64,000 bases of DNA from Desulfobulbus oralis (GCF_002952055.1 NZ_CP021255.1:2612001-2676000), one strand, 5' to 3'; counted from the first letter of the stretch, positions 16,823 to 25,644 are shown. Notes: generated from the letters alone by a model not told the origin. A program made the numbers and translations.

Positions 16823-18073
16823 ATGCAGGGCCGGGGGCCGCTGATTGTCGGCTATGACTGCGTAACGCCTCTGGGCCTCGAGCTGGAAGACCAGTGGCAG
16901 GCGGCCCTTGCCGGCAAGAGCGGCATCGGCCCGCTGACCCGCTTCGATGCCGGCCCGGATTTTCCGGTGCGCATTGCCGGGCAACTGCCGGACACCGGGC
17001 ATCTGGACTACCCCTTTTTGAGCCCCCGGCAGCAGGCCATGTGGTCTTCGCCGGTCTTCAGGTATGCGCTGCTGGTGGTGACCCGCGCCCTGGAAAAAAG
17101 CGGCATCGAGATCGACGCCCGGCTCGGGCCCCGGGTGGCCGTGACCTTCAGTTCCGCGGTGGGCGGGCTGGACGCCGTGCTTGTGGCCGACCGCAACCTG
17201 CAGGCTGCGGGCAGACTGCCGCATCCCTATGCCAATCCCAATTCCTGCATCAACATGGTGAGCGGCAAGGTGGCCATGCATACCGGCGCCACCGGGCCGA
17301 TCATGTCCACCATCACCGCCTGCGCGACCGGCCTGAGCTCGCTCCTGACCGGCGCGATGCTGATCGCGTTGCAGCGCGCGGATCTGGCCATCTGCGGGGC
17401 CGTGGACTGTGCCGTGGTCGCGCCGATTACGGCCGGCTTCCACACCATGAACGGCATTTTCCACCCCAAGGACGAGGCGGAAAACGGAGCGCCCGAAGCG
17501 GCCAGCCGGCCCTTTGCCCTGCATCGCCGGGGCTTTGTGCTCTCGGAAGGCGCAGGGGCGCTGATTCTGTGCAGCCGCGACTTTGCCCGGGCCCACGGCC
17601 TCGGAGGCCTGGCCGAGCTGGCCGGCTGGGGCATGAGTTCAGACGCGCACCATCCGGTTCTGCCCCATGCGCCCACCATCGAGCAGTGCATCAGAGGCGC
17701 GCTCGCCGACGCGGCCGTGCCCCCGGAGCGGATCGATGTGGTCAACGCCCATGCCACCGCCACCAAGGCAGGCGATCTGGCCGAGTACACGGCGCTGCGC
17801 GCTGTCTTCGGCCGGCATCTGCCGCCGCTCTGCGCCAACAAGTCGCTCTTTGGTCATGCCATGGGCGCAGGCAGCGCGGTGGAAACGGTTTTTGCCCTGC
17901 ACGGCATGCTTGAGGCCCGGGTGCCGCCCACCATCAACTACCGGCCCGATCCGGAGATGGAACTGGACTGCGTGGCCCAGGGCGCGCGGGCGATCAGCCA
18001 GGAATTCGTGATGAAAAACGCCTTTGGCTTCGGCGGCTGCAACGCCTGCGCCATTTTCCGGCAATGCCGGTGA
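16823..18073 (+). CDS. Beta-ketoacyl-ACP synthase (FabF-like, ApeO/ApeR type)
   Basis: A 416-residue condensing enzyme with the complete Cys-His-His triad: Cys167 (TITACATG), His310 (VNAHATATKAGD) and His345 (NKSLFGHAMGAG). It closes with the FGFGGCNAC glycine loop. It should catalyse decarboxylative extension of the ACP-bound polyene. The usual GTxT after the first histidine is ATAT here, a mild deviation shared by some pathway-specific synthases. It begins 3 bases after the second radical SAM gene and ends 9 bases before the next ketosynthase. Confidence 0.92.
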   Translation: MQGRGPLIVGYDCVTPLGLELEDQWQAALAGKSGIGPLTRFDAGPDFPVRIAGQLPDTGHLDYPFLSPRQQAMWSSPVFRYALLVVTRALEKSGIEIDARLGPRVAVTFSSAVGGLDAVLVADRNLQAAGRLPHPYANPNSCINMVSGKVAMHTGATGPIMSTITACATGLSSLLTGAMLIALQRADLAICGAVDCAVVAPITAGFHTMNGIFHPKDEAENGAPEAASRPFALHRRGFVLSEGAGALILCSRDFARAHGLGGLAELAGWGMSSDAHHPVLPHAPTIEQCIRGALADAAVPPERIDVVNAHATATKAGDLAEYTALRAVFGRHLPPLCANKSLFGHAMGAGSAVETVFALHGMLEARVPPTINYRPDPEMELDCVAQGARAISQEFVMKNAFGFGGCNACAIFRQCR

Positions 18074-18082
18074 GGAAGGAAG

Positions 18083-19348
18083 ATGCGTCCACCACAAAAC
18101 AGACGGGTTTTTGTAGTCGGCTATGCGGCGGCGACTGCCCTGGGCAGGGATTTTGCCACGACCTGGCGACGGGCCCTGGCCGGCGAGGCCGGTTTCCGGC
18201 GGCTCAGCCGCTGCGTGGTGGAGACGAGAAGCAATGTGGTCGGCGAAATCCCGGACTGGGACCCGGCAGCCCTCCCCGGCGTGAGCGCCAAGGAGGCCCT
18301 GGTCTGGAACGCGGGCTACATCTTCCTGACCGTGGAGATGTGCCGGCAGGCGCTTGCCGATGCCGGGCTCGAGATGGATGCCGGCAGCGGCCCGCGCACC
18401 GCCTGCCTGATCGGCTCGGCCCTGAACGGCTCCGACGCCTACCGCATTGCCATGGACAATTACACGAAGCTGGGGCCGCTCAAGGTGAGTCCCTACCTCC
18501 TGCCCAATCTCTGTGCCAATGTGCCGGCCGGCAAGGCGGGCATGAGCCTGGGCTTCACCGGGCCGATCATCGCGCCGGAGGGGGCCTGCGCCACGGGCAA
18601 TCACGCCATTGCGCTGGCCGCCCGCATGATTCAGGGCGGAGATGCGGACTTTGCCCTGGCAGGCGGCGTGGAGAGCTGTCTGATCCCTGAAATCATTCTG
18701 GGCTTTACCAACATGCTGGCCACGATCAAGGTGGGCGAAAGGGACCGGGCCTATAACGACCCCGGCCAGGCCAGCCGCCCCTTCAGCCTGGACCGGAAGG
18801 GCTTTGTGCTCGCCGAAGGCGCAGGGGTTTTGCTGCTCGCCGCCGAGGACTGCGTGCGGGAGCGCGGCCTCAGGGCCAGGGCCGAAATCGCGGGCCTGGG
18901 CTGGAACTCCGACGCCCACCACATTACGCGGCCCAGGGCGGACACCGTGGTCGCCTGCATGCAGGCCGCCATCGCCGATGCCGGGCTCAGGCCGGAAGAC
19001 ATCGGCTGCGTGAGCGCCCACGGCACCTCCACCAAGGCTGGCGACAGCACCGAGGCCCAGTGCCTGCGTGCGGTCTTTGGCCCCCATCTGCCCCAGGTGC
19101 CCATAACGGCCGCCAAGTCGCAGATCGGCCACAGTCTGGGCGCGGCGGCGGCCATCGAGGCGGCGCTGGCCATAGAATCCATGCAGCAGGGCCTGATGCT
19201 GCCCACGATCAATCATATTCCCGACCCGGAGCTGGCGGATCTGGACTTGGTCGCGAATCAGGCGCGCCGCCAGCACTGCGAGCATGTGCTTTCCAATGCC
19301 TTTGGCTTTGGCGGCACCAACTGCTGTCTTGTCCTGCGAGGTCTCTGA
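18083..19348 (+). CDS. Beta-ketoacyl-ACP synthase (FabF-like, ApeO/ApeR type)
   Basis: A 421-residue ketosynthase with Cys169 (EGACATG), His313 (VSAHGTSTKAGDS) and His350 (KSQIGHSLGAAA), and a C-terminal AFGFGGTN loop. All catalytic residues are present. It is the third ketosynthase of the operon, beside the KS-CLF fusion and the gene at 16823, so extension may be split between initiation and elongation enzymes. The stop shares a base with the next start (TGATG). Confidence 0.92.
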   Translation: MRPPQNRRVFVVGYAAATALGRDFATTWRRALAGEAGFRRLSRCVVETRSNVVGEIPDWDPAALPGVSAKEALVWNAGYIFLTVEMCRQALADAGLEMDAGSGPRTACLIGSALNGSDAYRIAMDNYTKLGPLKVSPYLLPNLCANVPAGKAGMSLGFTGPIIAPEGACATGNHAIALAARMIQGGDADFALAGGVESCLIPEIILGFTNMLATIKVGERDRAYNDPGQASRPFSLDRKGFVLAEGAGVLLLAAEDCVRERGLRARAEIAGLGWNSDAHHITRPRADTVVACMQAAIADAGLRPEDIGCVSAHGTSTKAGDSTEAQCLRAVFGPHLPQVPITAAKSQIGHSLGAAAAIEAALAIESMQQGLMLPTINHIPDPELADLDLVANQARRQHCEHVLSNAFGFGGTNCCLVLRGL

Positions 19349-19830
19349 TGCGGCCCAAACCTTTTCGTCCCGAAACCATCCCCGGCCTGGACTCCTGCTA
19401 TGTACGCGACGCGGCCACCTCTTTGGTCTGGCACCGCTCGACAGGCCGGGCGCTCTACGTGGACACCGACCGCTCGCAGGTGGTCTATCACGCCAACTAT
19501 CTGCGCTATTTCGAAATCGGCCGCGCCGAACTGATGCGGCAGGCGCAGTACACCTACCGGCAGATCGAGGAAAGCGGCTACATCTATCCCATCATCAGGA
19601 CCGAGCTGAACTACTACACGCCGCTCTACTACGACGACCTCTTCCATATCCACACCCGGCCCGCCAGGCTGGAGCTGGTCAAGGCGCAGTTCGACTATCT
19701 GATTACCCGGGCCGCTGACGGCGAAATCATCTGCACCGGTTTTACCCTGCACTGCGCCACCAACAGCAGGGGCATTCCCGTGGAAATCGACGCCAAAACC
19801 ATTGCCCTCTGGCAGGGTTTTCCGGTCTGA
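19348..19830 (+). CDS. 4-hydroxybenzoyl-CoA-type (YbgC/FadM-like) thioesterase
   Basis: A 160-residue hotdog thioesterase with the 4HBT signature YVDTDRSQVVYHANYLRYFEIGRAEL, here cited by its key residues: Asp in DTD, then VVYHANY. This family hydrolyses aryl or acyl thioesters; aryl polyene loci carry such an enzyme (ApeK) for chain release or proofreading. The ATG at 19348 overlaps the ketosynthase stop. The longer frame from 19060 is antisense-free but runs over the ketosynthase and is not used. Confidence 0.9.
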   Translation: MRPKPFRPETIPGLDSCYVRDAATSLVWHRSTGRALYVDTDRSQVVYHANYLRYFEIGRAELMRQAQYTYRQIEESGYIYPIIRTELNYYTPLYYDDLFHIHTRPARLELVKAQFDYLITRAADGEIICTGFTLHCATNSRGIPVEIDAKTIALWQGFPV

Positions 19831-19832
19831 AC

Positions 19833-20723
19833 GTGCTGGCCTTTTCCTATCCCCTGAGTCCGTGGCTGCACGATCACCGCTTTGCCGGCCGTACCGTTTT
19901 CCCGGCGGTGGAAAGCATGCGGGTGCTCCTGGCCGCCTATGCCGGGATGCAGGACAAGGACGGCCCGAGGCTGCCGCTGGTTGTGAGCGGGGCCCGTTTT
20001 CCGCACCTGATTGCCGTGGACAGGGCCGCGCGCAGGCTGGACTTTCAGGTCACGGCAGAGCCGGAGCCTGTTCCGGCCGAAGGGGCCGGGCTGGCAGCCT
20101 GTCCTGCGACCGCCACGGTTCTGACCCTGTTCTGGCGGAAGCCGCTCAAGGCCATGACCCGGCTGCTTCGGGTGGCTGAGCTGAAAATCAACGGCACGGG
20201 AACGACGGCCGGACCGCCGCCCCCATGCCCGGATGGCACCCTGGCGGCAGATGCACGGCGCATTCCCGCGGAACGCATCTACCGGGAACTGGTGCCTTTC
20301 GGCCCGGCCTTCCACAGTTTGCAGGGCGATTTGCTGCTGGCCGGCAGGGAGGCTCTTGGCCGGCTGCAGGCCCTGCCCGCCCCGGAGCTGCCCGGCGCCG
20401 ACTGGCTGGGCACGCCCCTGCCGCTGGACGGGGCCATGCACGCGGCCTGCGTCCACGGCCAGCAGCTTGCGGACTTTGTGCCCTTTCCGGTTGCCCTTGG
20501 CAGGCGCCGGATCTGCCGGCCCCTCCGGATCGGAGCGGATGTGCAGGTACGGGCGCGGCAGACAGGGCGCACGGCAGAGGCGCTGTTCTACGACCTTTGG
20601 CTTTTCCAAAGCGGCGAACTTGCCGAAGAGATCAGGGGGCTTGAGATGCGGGACCTGAGCGGCGGTGCCATCCGGCCGCCCGCCTGGCTGGCTGACGCCC
20701 CTAACCGGCAGGATTCGCCATGA
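19833..20723 (+). CDS. Stand-alone PKS-type dehydratase (double hotdog)
   Basis: A 296-residue protein resembling the dehydratase domain of modular polyketide synthases (PF14765-like). The N-terminal hotdog has SPWLHDHRFAGRTVFPAVE (catalytic His at 13 or 15), and the second hotdog has PLDGAMHAACVHG (Asp199), matching the His/Asp pair of PS-DH domains. It starts with GTG at 19833, 2 bases after the thioesterase stop. A discrete PKS-DH in a type II-like operon would be a third dehydratase beside the ApeP-like and ApeI-like ones. Catalysis is inferred from the two motifs. Confidence 0.72.
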   Translation: MLAFSYPLSPWLHDHRFAGRTVFPAVESMRVLLAAYAGMQDKDGPRLPLVVSGARFPHLIAVDRAARRLDFQVTAEPEPVPAEGAGLAACPATATVLTLFWRKPLKAMTRLLRVAELKINGTGTTAGPPPPCPDGTLAADARRIPAERIYRELVPFGPAFHSLQGDLLLAGREALGRLQALPAPELPGADWLGTPLPLDGAMHAACVHGQQLADFVPFPVALGRRRICRPLRIGADVQVRARQTGRTAEALFYDLWLFQSGELAEEIRGLEMRDLSGGAIRPPAWLADAPNRQDSP

Positions 20724-20770
20724 ATGCCGTGCGTTTTATGCCGTTATGCAGGGAGCCCAGGGGGAGCCGT

Positions 20771-21136
20771 CTAGCCGCGTTCCTGCCATTTGAGCAGCCT
20801 TTCCACGCTCACGCGGGTAAGCCAGCGCAGAAAGATGGCCGTGTACTCCGCACCGGAAAGGTACATGCCGGCCAGAAAGACCAGGTGCGACAGGCCGTAC
20901 ACCACCGGCCCCAGCGCCGCCAGCCAGGGCAGGCCCAGATAGAAGGCCAGCGCGCAGAGGCCTGCCACCGCGGGCCAGCCCAGGGGAAAGCTGAGGAGGA
21001 TGAGCAAGACCCCCCCAAGAATGCGCAGGGTGGGCCTTTTTCTGAAGGCGCTCAAATCCGCCTGTTCGGCAATCGCCCGCTGCACATAGGGCCGGGCGGC
21101 GAGGCGGGCGACGAGGCAATGGACAGGGCGGTTCAT
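20771..21136 (-). CDS. Small inner-membrane protein of unknown function
   Basis: A 121-residue protein that I do not recognise. It has about two to three hydrophobic segments (LRILGGVLLILLSFPLGW; AVAGLCALAFYLGLPWLAALG; VVYGLSHLVFLAGMYL) and a basic, amphipathic C-terminus. The ATG at 21136 has an AAGGAAA ribosome binding site; longer readings begin in the intergenic DNA. It lies opposite to the polyene operon, tail-to-tail with the PKS-DH gene and divergent from the exporter. It could correspond functionally to the small membrane proteins of aryl polyene loci, but I see no motif that shows this. Confidence 0.6.
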   Translation of the reverse strand: MNRPVHCLVARLAARPYVQRAIAEQADLSAFRKRPTLRILGGVLLILLSFPLGWPAVAGLCALAFYLGLPWLAALGPVVYGLSHLVFLAGMYLSGAEYTAIFLRWLTRVSVERLLKWQERG

Positions 21137-21163
21137 GACGTTTCCTTGATTTGACATGCGGGC

Positions 21164-21192
21164 ACTATACCGCCGCACCTTTCCTACGGCAA
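21164..21192 (-). promoter_or_regulatory. Candidate promoter of the small membrane protein gene
   Basis: On the minus strand TTGCCG (21192-21187) is followed after 17 bases by TATAGT (21169-21164, 5/6), about 28 bases upstream of the ATG at 21136. It gives this reversed gene an independent transcription start. Confidence 0.4.
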
Positions 21193-21240
21193 GGCATAGC
21201 CCCCGGTTTTTTCACCGCTTTTTGTCCGAAAGGATGTGTG

Positions 21241-24200
21241 ATGCGTTTACCTCTTGCTCCCAGAGCCTGCCTTCTGCTGCTCCTCTCGCTTGCCGCCGCC
21301 GCCGCTCTGAGCTGGGCCGCGCTGACCCGGCTCCAGGTGGATACGGACATTGTCCATGCCATGCCCAGAACCGAGGCGGTTCTCAGGGATGCCATGACCA
21401 TCTTTGCCAGCCACCCGGTGCATGACCAGATTGCCGTGGACCTGGCCCTGGACGAGGCCGCACCGGACAGGCTGCTGGCGCTGGGCCAGGCGCTGGAGGC
21501 CAGGATGCGGGCCAGCGGCCTCTTTGCCCAGGTGGGCAACCAGGAATGGGGGGACCTGCTGCCGGAGCTGGTGGCCGGGCTGCCGGAGCGGCTGCCCCAT
21601 CTCCTCGGCAGGGAGGAGCTTGAGCGCGAGGTGGCGCCCAGACTGGAAGCGCAGGCCCTGAGCGCGCAGGTGGCGGCATGCGCCCGCACGCTTGCCGGCA
21701 TGGAGGGCATCGGTCAGGCGCGGCTGATTGCCGGCGATCCCCTGAATCTGCGGGAACTGCTGCTCGCGAAAATGGCTCCGCTGGCGCCCGTGCAGGGAGC
21801 CGTGCTGTATCGCGGCGCCCTGCTGAGCCGCGATCAAAAACATCTTCTGGTGACTGCCCGGCCCAGACTTCCGGGTTCGGACACCGGGCAGGCCCGCGCC
21901 CTCGCCGCCTTTTTTGCAGATGTCGAGGCCGGGCTGCTGGCCCCGCTCCGGGCCCAGGGCCTGAACCCGCAGTGCACGCCGATGGGCGCCTACCGGGCTG
22001 CCCTGGACAACGAAGAGGTGGTGCGCCACGATGTGGCCTTTGCCCTCCTGCTCTCGACCTTTGGCATTGCGCTTCTGCTGCTCTTCACCTTTCCCAGACC
22101 CTGGCTGGGCCTGCTTTCGCTGGTGCCGTCGCTTGTGGGCACGGCGGCCGCGCTCTTCGTGTACTCCCTCATTTTCCGCTCCGTTTCCATTCTGGTTCTG
22201 GGCTTTGGCGGAGCGCTGATTTCAATCACCGTGGATTACGGCATCAGCTATCTGCTGCTGCTGGACCGCAGGCACGAGACCCATGGCAAGGCCGTGGCAC
22301 GGGAGCTGCAATCCATCGGCGGCCGCATTGCGCTGCTGACCACGGTCGGCGCCTTTCTGGCGCTTGCCCTGAGCGGTTTTCCCCTGTTCGCCGAGCTGGG
22401 CCTGTTCACCGCCCTGGGTTTTCTGGGCACCTATCTCTTTGTGATGCTGGTGTTCCCGAAAATCTTCCCCGTCCTGCCGCCCGGCCCGGCCCGGCCCCTG
22501 CCGCTCAGAACGCTCGTGCGCTGGCTGGGTTCACGCGGCAGAGCGGGCGCGGTGCTGGCGGCCCTGCTCCTGCTCTTGCTGCTGCCCTTTGCCAAGCCGG
22601 TTTTTCACATCAGCCTGCAGGAGATGAACTCGGTTCGGCCGGCCACCCAGGCGGCCGAGGCCCGTTTCACCAAGATCTGGGGCGACATGGGCAGCCAGGT
22701 GGCGCTGATGCTGCGGGCAGACAGCCTGGAGCGCATGCAGTCCGAAAACGACCGGCTGCTCCGGCAACTCGCCGAAGACCGGCGGGCTGAGCGCATCGGG
22801 CCATACTTTGCACCGGCCATGCTCTTTCCGGGCGAGGAGCTGGCGCGGCAGCATCTGGCGGACTGGCGCGCCTTCTGGACGCCGGAACGGGTACAATCAG
22901 TGCAGGAGGGCCTTGCCGAGGCCGGCCGCAAGGCCGGTTTCGCCCCTGACGCCTTTGCCCCCTTTCTGCGGCTTCTGCACACCGAAAAGCTGCCGGAAAA
23001 CATGGCGCCGCCACCGGGCCTGCTGCCGCTGCTGGGCATACGCGGCGGAAACGGACAGGGCTATGCCCAGTTCATCAGCGTACGGCCCGGCCCGGCCTAC
23101 GAAGCCGCCGCCTTCTTTGCACGCTACCATGGCCTCGCGCACATCTTTGACGGCCCCTATTTCGCCGAGCGTCTGGGCCACCTGCTCTGCACAAACTTTA
23201 TACAGGGTCTGGCTCTGGTGGTGGCGCTGGTGTTCTTTTTTCATCTCGTCTTTTCCCTGAACCTGCGGCTGAGCCTGCTCACCATGCTGCCCCCGTTCTT
23301 CGCCTTTGTCTGCACCCTGGGCACCCTGAAGCTGCTGGGCCATCCGCTGGACATTCCGGCCCTGATGCTGGCCATTGTCATCTTCGGCATGGGCGACGAC
23401 TACGCCGTCTATACGGTCTATGGCTTTCAGCGCTACCTAGACAGCGACCATCCCTCGTATCTGCTGGCCCGCACCACGGTGTTCATGTCCGCCGCCTCCA
23501 CCCTGATCGGCTTTGGCGTGCTCTGCTGTGCCGAGCACCCTCTGCTGAAAAGCGTGGGACTGACCTCGCTCCTGGGCGTGGGCTATTCGCTGCTGGGCGC
23601 CTCATTGCTGCTGCCGCCGCTTCTGCGGCATGCCTTCCGGGAAAAGCCGCTGCCCGCGGACAGCCCCCTGCGACCGCGGGTTCTGCAGCACTTCCGTCTG
23701 CTGGAGGCCTATCCCCGCGTGTTCGCCCGCTGCAAGCTGGCCCTTGATCCCATGTTCCGCGATCTGCCGGAGCTTTTGGCGGAGAAACGCGACATCCACA
23801 CCATTTACGACATCGGCTGCGGTTTCGGCGTGCCTGCCTGCTGGGCGCTGGAACGCTGGCCCGGGGCGCGTATCTACGGCGTGGATCCGGACCCGGAGCG
23901 GGTGCACGTGGCCTCGCGGGCCGTAGGCGAGCGGGGCGAAATCCGGTGCGGCTGGGCCACGGACAGGCCATTTTTTACGGACAGGGCCGATCTCGTGCTC
24001 CTGCTCGACATGCTGCACTATCTGGACGGGGCCGCACTGGAAAAAACGCTGGATCAGGCGCTGAAGGCCTTGGCCCCGGGCGGTCTCCTGCTCATTCGCC
24101 ACTCCCAGAAGCCGGCGGGCCCGCGCAGTTGGCGCTGGCATCTGGAAGAACGTCGCGTGCGCCTGGCCGGACACGCCACCTTCTACCGCAGCGCGGACGA

Positions 24201-24297
24201 ACTGGCCGCCCTCCTCCGGCGCCGGAACTGCTCCGTGCTGCACAGCGGGCCCACGGCGGGCGACCCGGAACTCGCCTGGCTGCTCTGCCAAAGGTGA
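21241..24297 (+). CDS. MMPL-family RND exporter fused to a SAM methyltransferase
   Basis: A 1018-residue fusion. Residues ~1-800 are an MMPL-type RND exporter: a signal-anchor start, large periplasmic loops and two blocks of membrane helices (including IALLLLFTFPRPWLGLLSL and MLAIVIFGMGDDYAVYTVYG, whose paired Asp fit proton relay). Residues ~820-1018 are a class I methyltransferase with the SAM motif YDIGCGFGVPA (Gly at ~859) and VLLLDMLHYLDG. Aryl polyene loci encode exporter (ApeM) and methyltransferase (ApeB) separately. Start ATG at 21241 follows AGGATG. It closes the rightward polyene operon. Confidence 0.88.
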   Translation: MRLPLAPRACLLLLLSLAAAAALSWAALTRLQVDTDIVHAMPRTEAVLRDAMTIFASHPVHDQIAVDLALDEAAPDRLLALGQALEARMRASGLFAQVGNQEWGDLLPELVAGLPERLPHLLGREELEREVAPRLEAQALSAQVAACARTLAGMEGIGQARLIAGDPLNLRELLLAKMAPLAPVQGAVLYRGALLSRDQKHLLVTARPRLPGSDTGQARALAAFFADVEAGLLAPLRAQGLNPQCTPMGAYRAALDNEEVVRHDVAFALLLSTFGIALLLLFTFPRPWLGLLSLVPSLVGTAAALFVYSLIFRSVSILVLGFGGALISITVDYGISYLLLLDRRHETHGKAVARELQSIGGRIALLTTVGAFLALALSGFPLFAELGLFTALGFLGTYLFVMLVFPKIFPVLPPGPARPLPLRTLVRWLGSRGRAGAVLAALLLLLLLPFAKPVFHISLQEMNSVRPATQAAEARFTKIWGDMGSQVALMLRADSLERMQSENDRLLRQLAEDRRAERIGPYFAPAMLFPGEELARQHLADWRAFWTPERVQSVQEGLAEAGRKAGFAPDAFAPFLRLLHTEKLPENMAPPPGLLPLLGIRGGNGQGYAQFISVRPGPAYEAAAFFARYHGLAHIFDGPYFAERLGHLLCTNFIQGLALVVALVFFFHLVFSLNLRLSLLTMLPPFFAFVCTLGTLKLLGHPLDIPALMLAIVIFGMGDDYAVYTVYGFQRYLDSDHPSYLLARTTVFMSAASTLIGFGVLCCAEHPLLKSVGLTSLLGVGYSLLGASLLLPPLLRHAFREKPLPADSPLRPRVLQHFRLLEAYPRVFARCKLALDPMFRDLPELLAEKRDIHTIYDIGCGFGVPACWALERWPGARIYGVDPDPERVHVASRAVGERGEIRCGWATDRPFFTDRADLVLLLDMLHYLDGAALEKTLDQALKALAPGGLLLIRHSQKPAGPRSWRWHLEERRVRLAGHATFYRSADELAALLRRRNCSVLHSGPTAGDPELAWLLCQR

Positions 24298-24345
24298 CCG
24301 TGAAAAGGCGACCCTGAGAGCCGGTTGAGCGGGCGTAAAAAATAA

Positions 24346-24374
24346 TTGCATACATTCATGCTTGTATATATATT
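24346..24374 (+). promoter_or_regulatory. RND operon promoter with embedded TetR-type operator
   Basis: TTGCAT (24346-24351), a 17-base spacer and TATATT (24369-24374) form a sigma-70-like promoter 77 bases before the adaptor start. The palindrome ATACATTCATGCTTGTAT (24350-24367; 14 of 18 positions symmetric, centred on CATG) fills the spacer. This is the position and style of AcrR/TtgR operators, and a TetR gene closes the operon at 30268. Confidence 0.72.
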
Positions 24375-24450
24375 CCTCCGCCTTTCCGGGATGGAAATCC
24401 CCTGCCCGGTGCGGGCCCTCGCGCCGGGAACCATGCAATGCAGGTAACTT

Positions 24451-25641
24451 ATGAAGAAAACAGTGCAAAACAGAAATGTGACCCGAGCCGGCGTGCTGTG
24501 CTGCGCCCTGTTGCTGACGCTCGCGTCGGCGTGCAAAAGAGACGGGGGACAGGATGCGGCCGCAAGGGCCGGCTTTGCCCCGGAGGTCGAAGTCTATCGG
24601 GTGACCGAGCAGATGCTCAAACCCCAGGTGGAGCTGCCCGGCCGCACGGCCGCCTATCGGGTGGCCGAGGTACGGCCCCAGGTGAGCGGCATCCTGCAGA
24701 AGCGGCTCTTCACCGAGGGCAGCGAGGTCAGGGAGGGTCAGGTGCTCTACCAGATCGACCCGGCCCTGTTCCAGGCCGCGGTGAAGAGCGCCGAAGCGCG
24801 GCTGGCCCAGGCCCAGGCCCAGGAATACTCCACCCGCCAGAAGGCCGAGCGCTACCGGACCCTGGTGAAAACCAGGGCGGTCAGCGCCCAGGACCAGGTG
24901 GAGATGGAGGCGACCTGGAAGGAGGCCCAGGCCTCGGTGGCTGCGGCCAGGGCCGCCCTGGAAACGGCCCGCATCAACCTGAACTATACCAAAGTCAAAG
25001 CGCCGATCAGCGGCCGCATCGGCAAGAGCAAGGTCACCGAGGGCGCATTGATGACCGCCCAGCAGGCCGAGGCCATGGCGGTGATCCAGCAGATCGATCC
25101 GCTCTATGTGGACGTGAACGCGCCGGCAAACGAGCTTCTGGCCCTGCGCACCAAGCTGGAGAGCAGCGGCGCGAACGCCGCCGCCTCGGCGCCTGCGAGC
25201 GTGCAGGTGCTCATGGCCGACGGCGCGCCGCTGGAGCAGCAGGGCACGATGGAGTTTTCGGACATCACCGTGGACCAGGGCACGGGCACGGTCAGCATCC
25301 GCGCCACAGTGCCCAATCGGGAGCGCAAGCTGCTGCCCGGCATGTTCATCCGCGCCCGTCTGACCAGCCCCCAGGAGATGCCAACGATCATGGCGCCCCT
25401 GGCCGCCCTGACCCGCACCCAGAGGGGCGAGCCGATGGCCTACGTGGTGGACGAGCAGTCCAGGGCCCAGATCCGTCTCATCCAGACCGGCCGCACCGAG
25501 GGCCAGATGATGGTGATCACCAGTGGCCTCAAGGCCGGCGAGCGCGTGATCGTGCAGGGGCTCCAAAAGATCCGTCCCGAGGTCCAGGTCAGGGTGGTGG
25601 ACAAGGCCGCAGCCCCGGCGGACGCAGGCAAAGCGGAGTGA
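24451..25641 (+). CDS. RND efflux periplasmic adaptor (AcrA/MexA family)
   Basis: A 396-residue membrane-fusion protein. It has a lipoprotein signal ending LTLASACKRD, a lipoyl half (VRPQVSGILQKRLFTEGSEV), a coiled-coil hairpin (AEARLAQAQAQEYS and following), the second lipoyl half (YTKVKAPISGRIGKS) and a beta-barrel/membrane-proximal domain. It bridges the inner-membrane pump at 25645 to the outer-membrane factor at 28834. The next gene starts 3 bases after its stop. It is probably repressed by the TetR encoded at the operon's end through the palindrome in its promoter. Confidence 0.95.
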   Translation: MKKTVQNRNVTRAGVLCCALLLTLASACKRDGGQDAAARAGFAPEVEVYRVTEQMLKPQVELPGRTAAYRVAEVRPQVSGILQKRLFTEGSEVREGQVLYQIDPALFQAAVKSAEARLAQAQAQEYSTRQKAERYRTLVKTRAVSAQDQVEMEATWKEAQASVAAARAALETARINLNYTKVKAPISGRIGKSKVTEGALMTAQQAEAMAVIQQIDPLYVDVNAPANELLALRTKLESSGANAAASAPASVQVLMADGAPLEQQGTMEFSDITVDQGTGTVSIRATVPNRERKLLPGMFIRARLTSPQEMPTIMAPLAALTRTQRGEPMAYVVDEQSRAQIRLIQTGRTEGQMMVITSGLKAGERVIVQGLQKIRPEVQVRVVDKAAAPADAGKAE

Positions 25642-25644
25642 GCC

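Noticed and set aside
15665-19285. Two long minus-strand frames (15665-17596 and 17639-19285)
   Set aside because: Both lie opposite motif-complete radical SAM and ketosynthase genes and have no recognisable domains.
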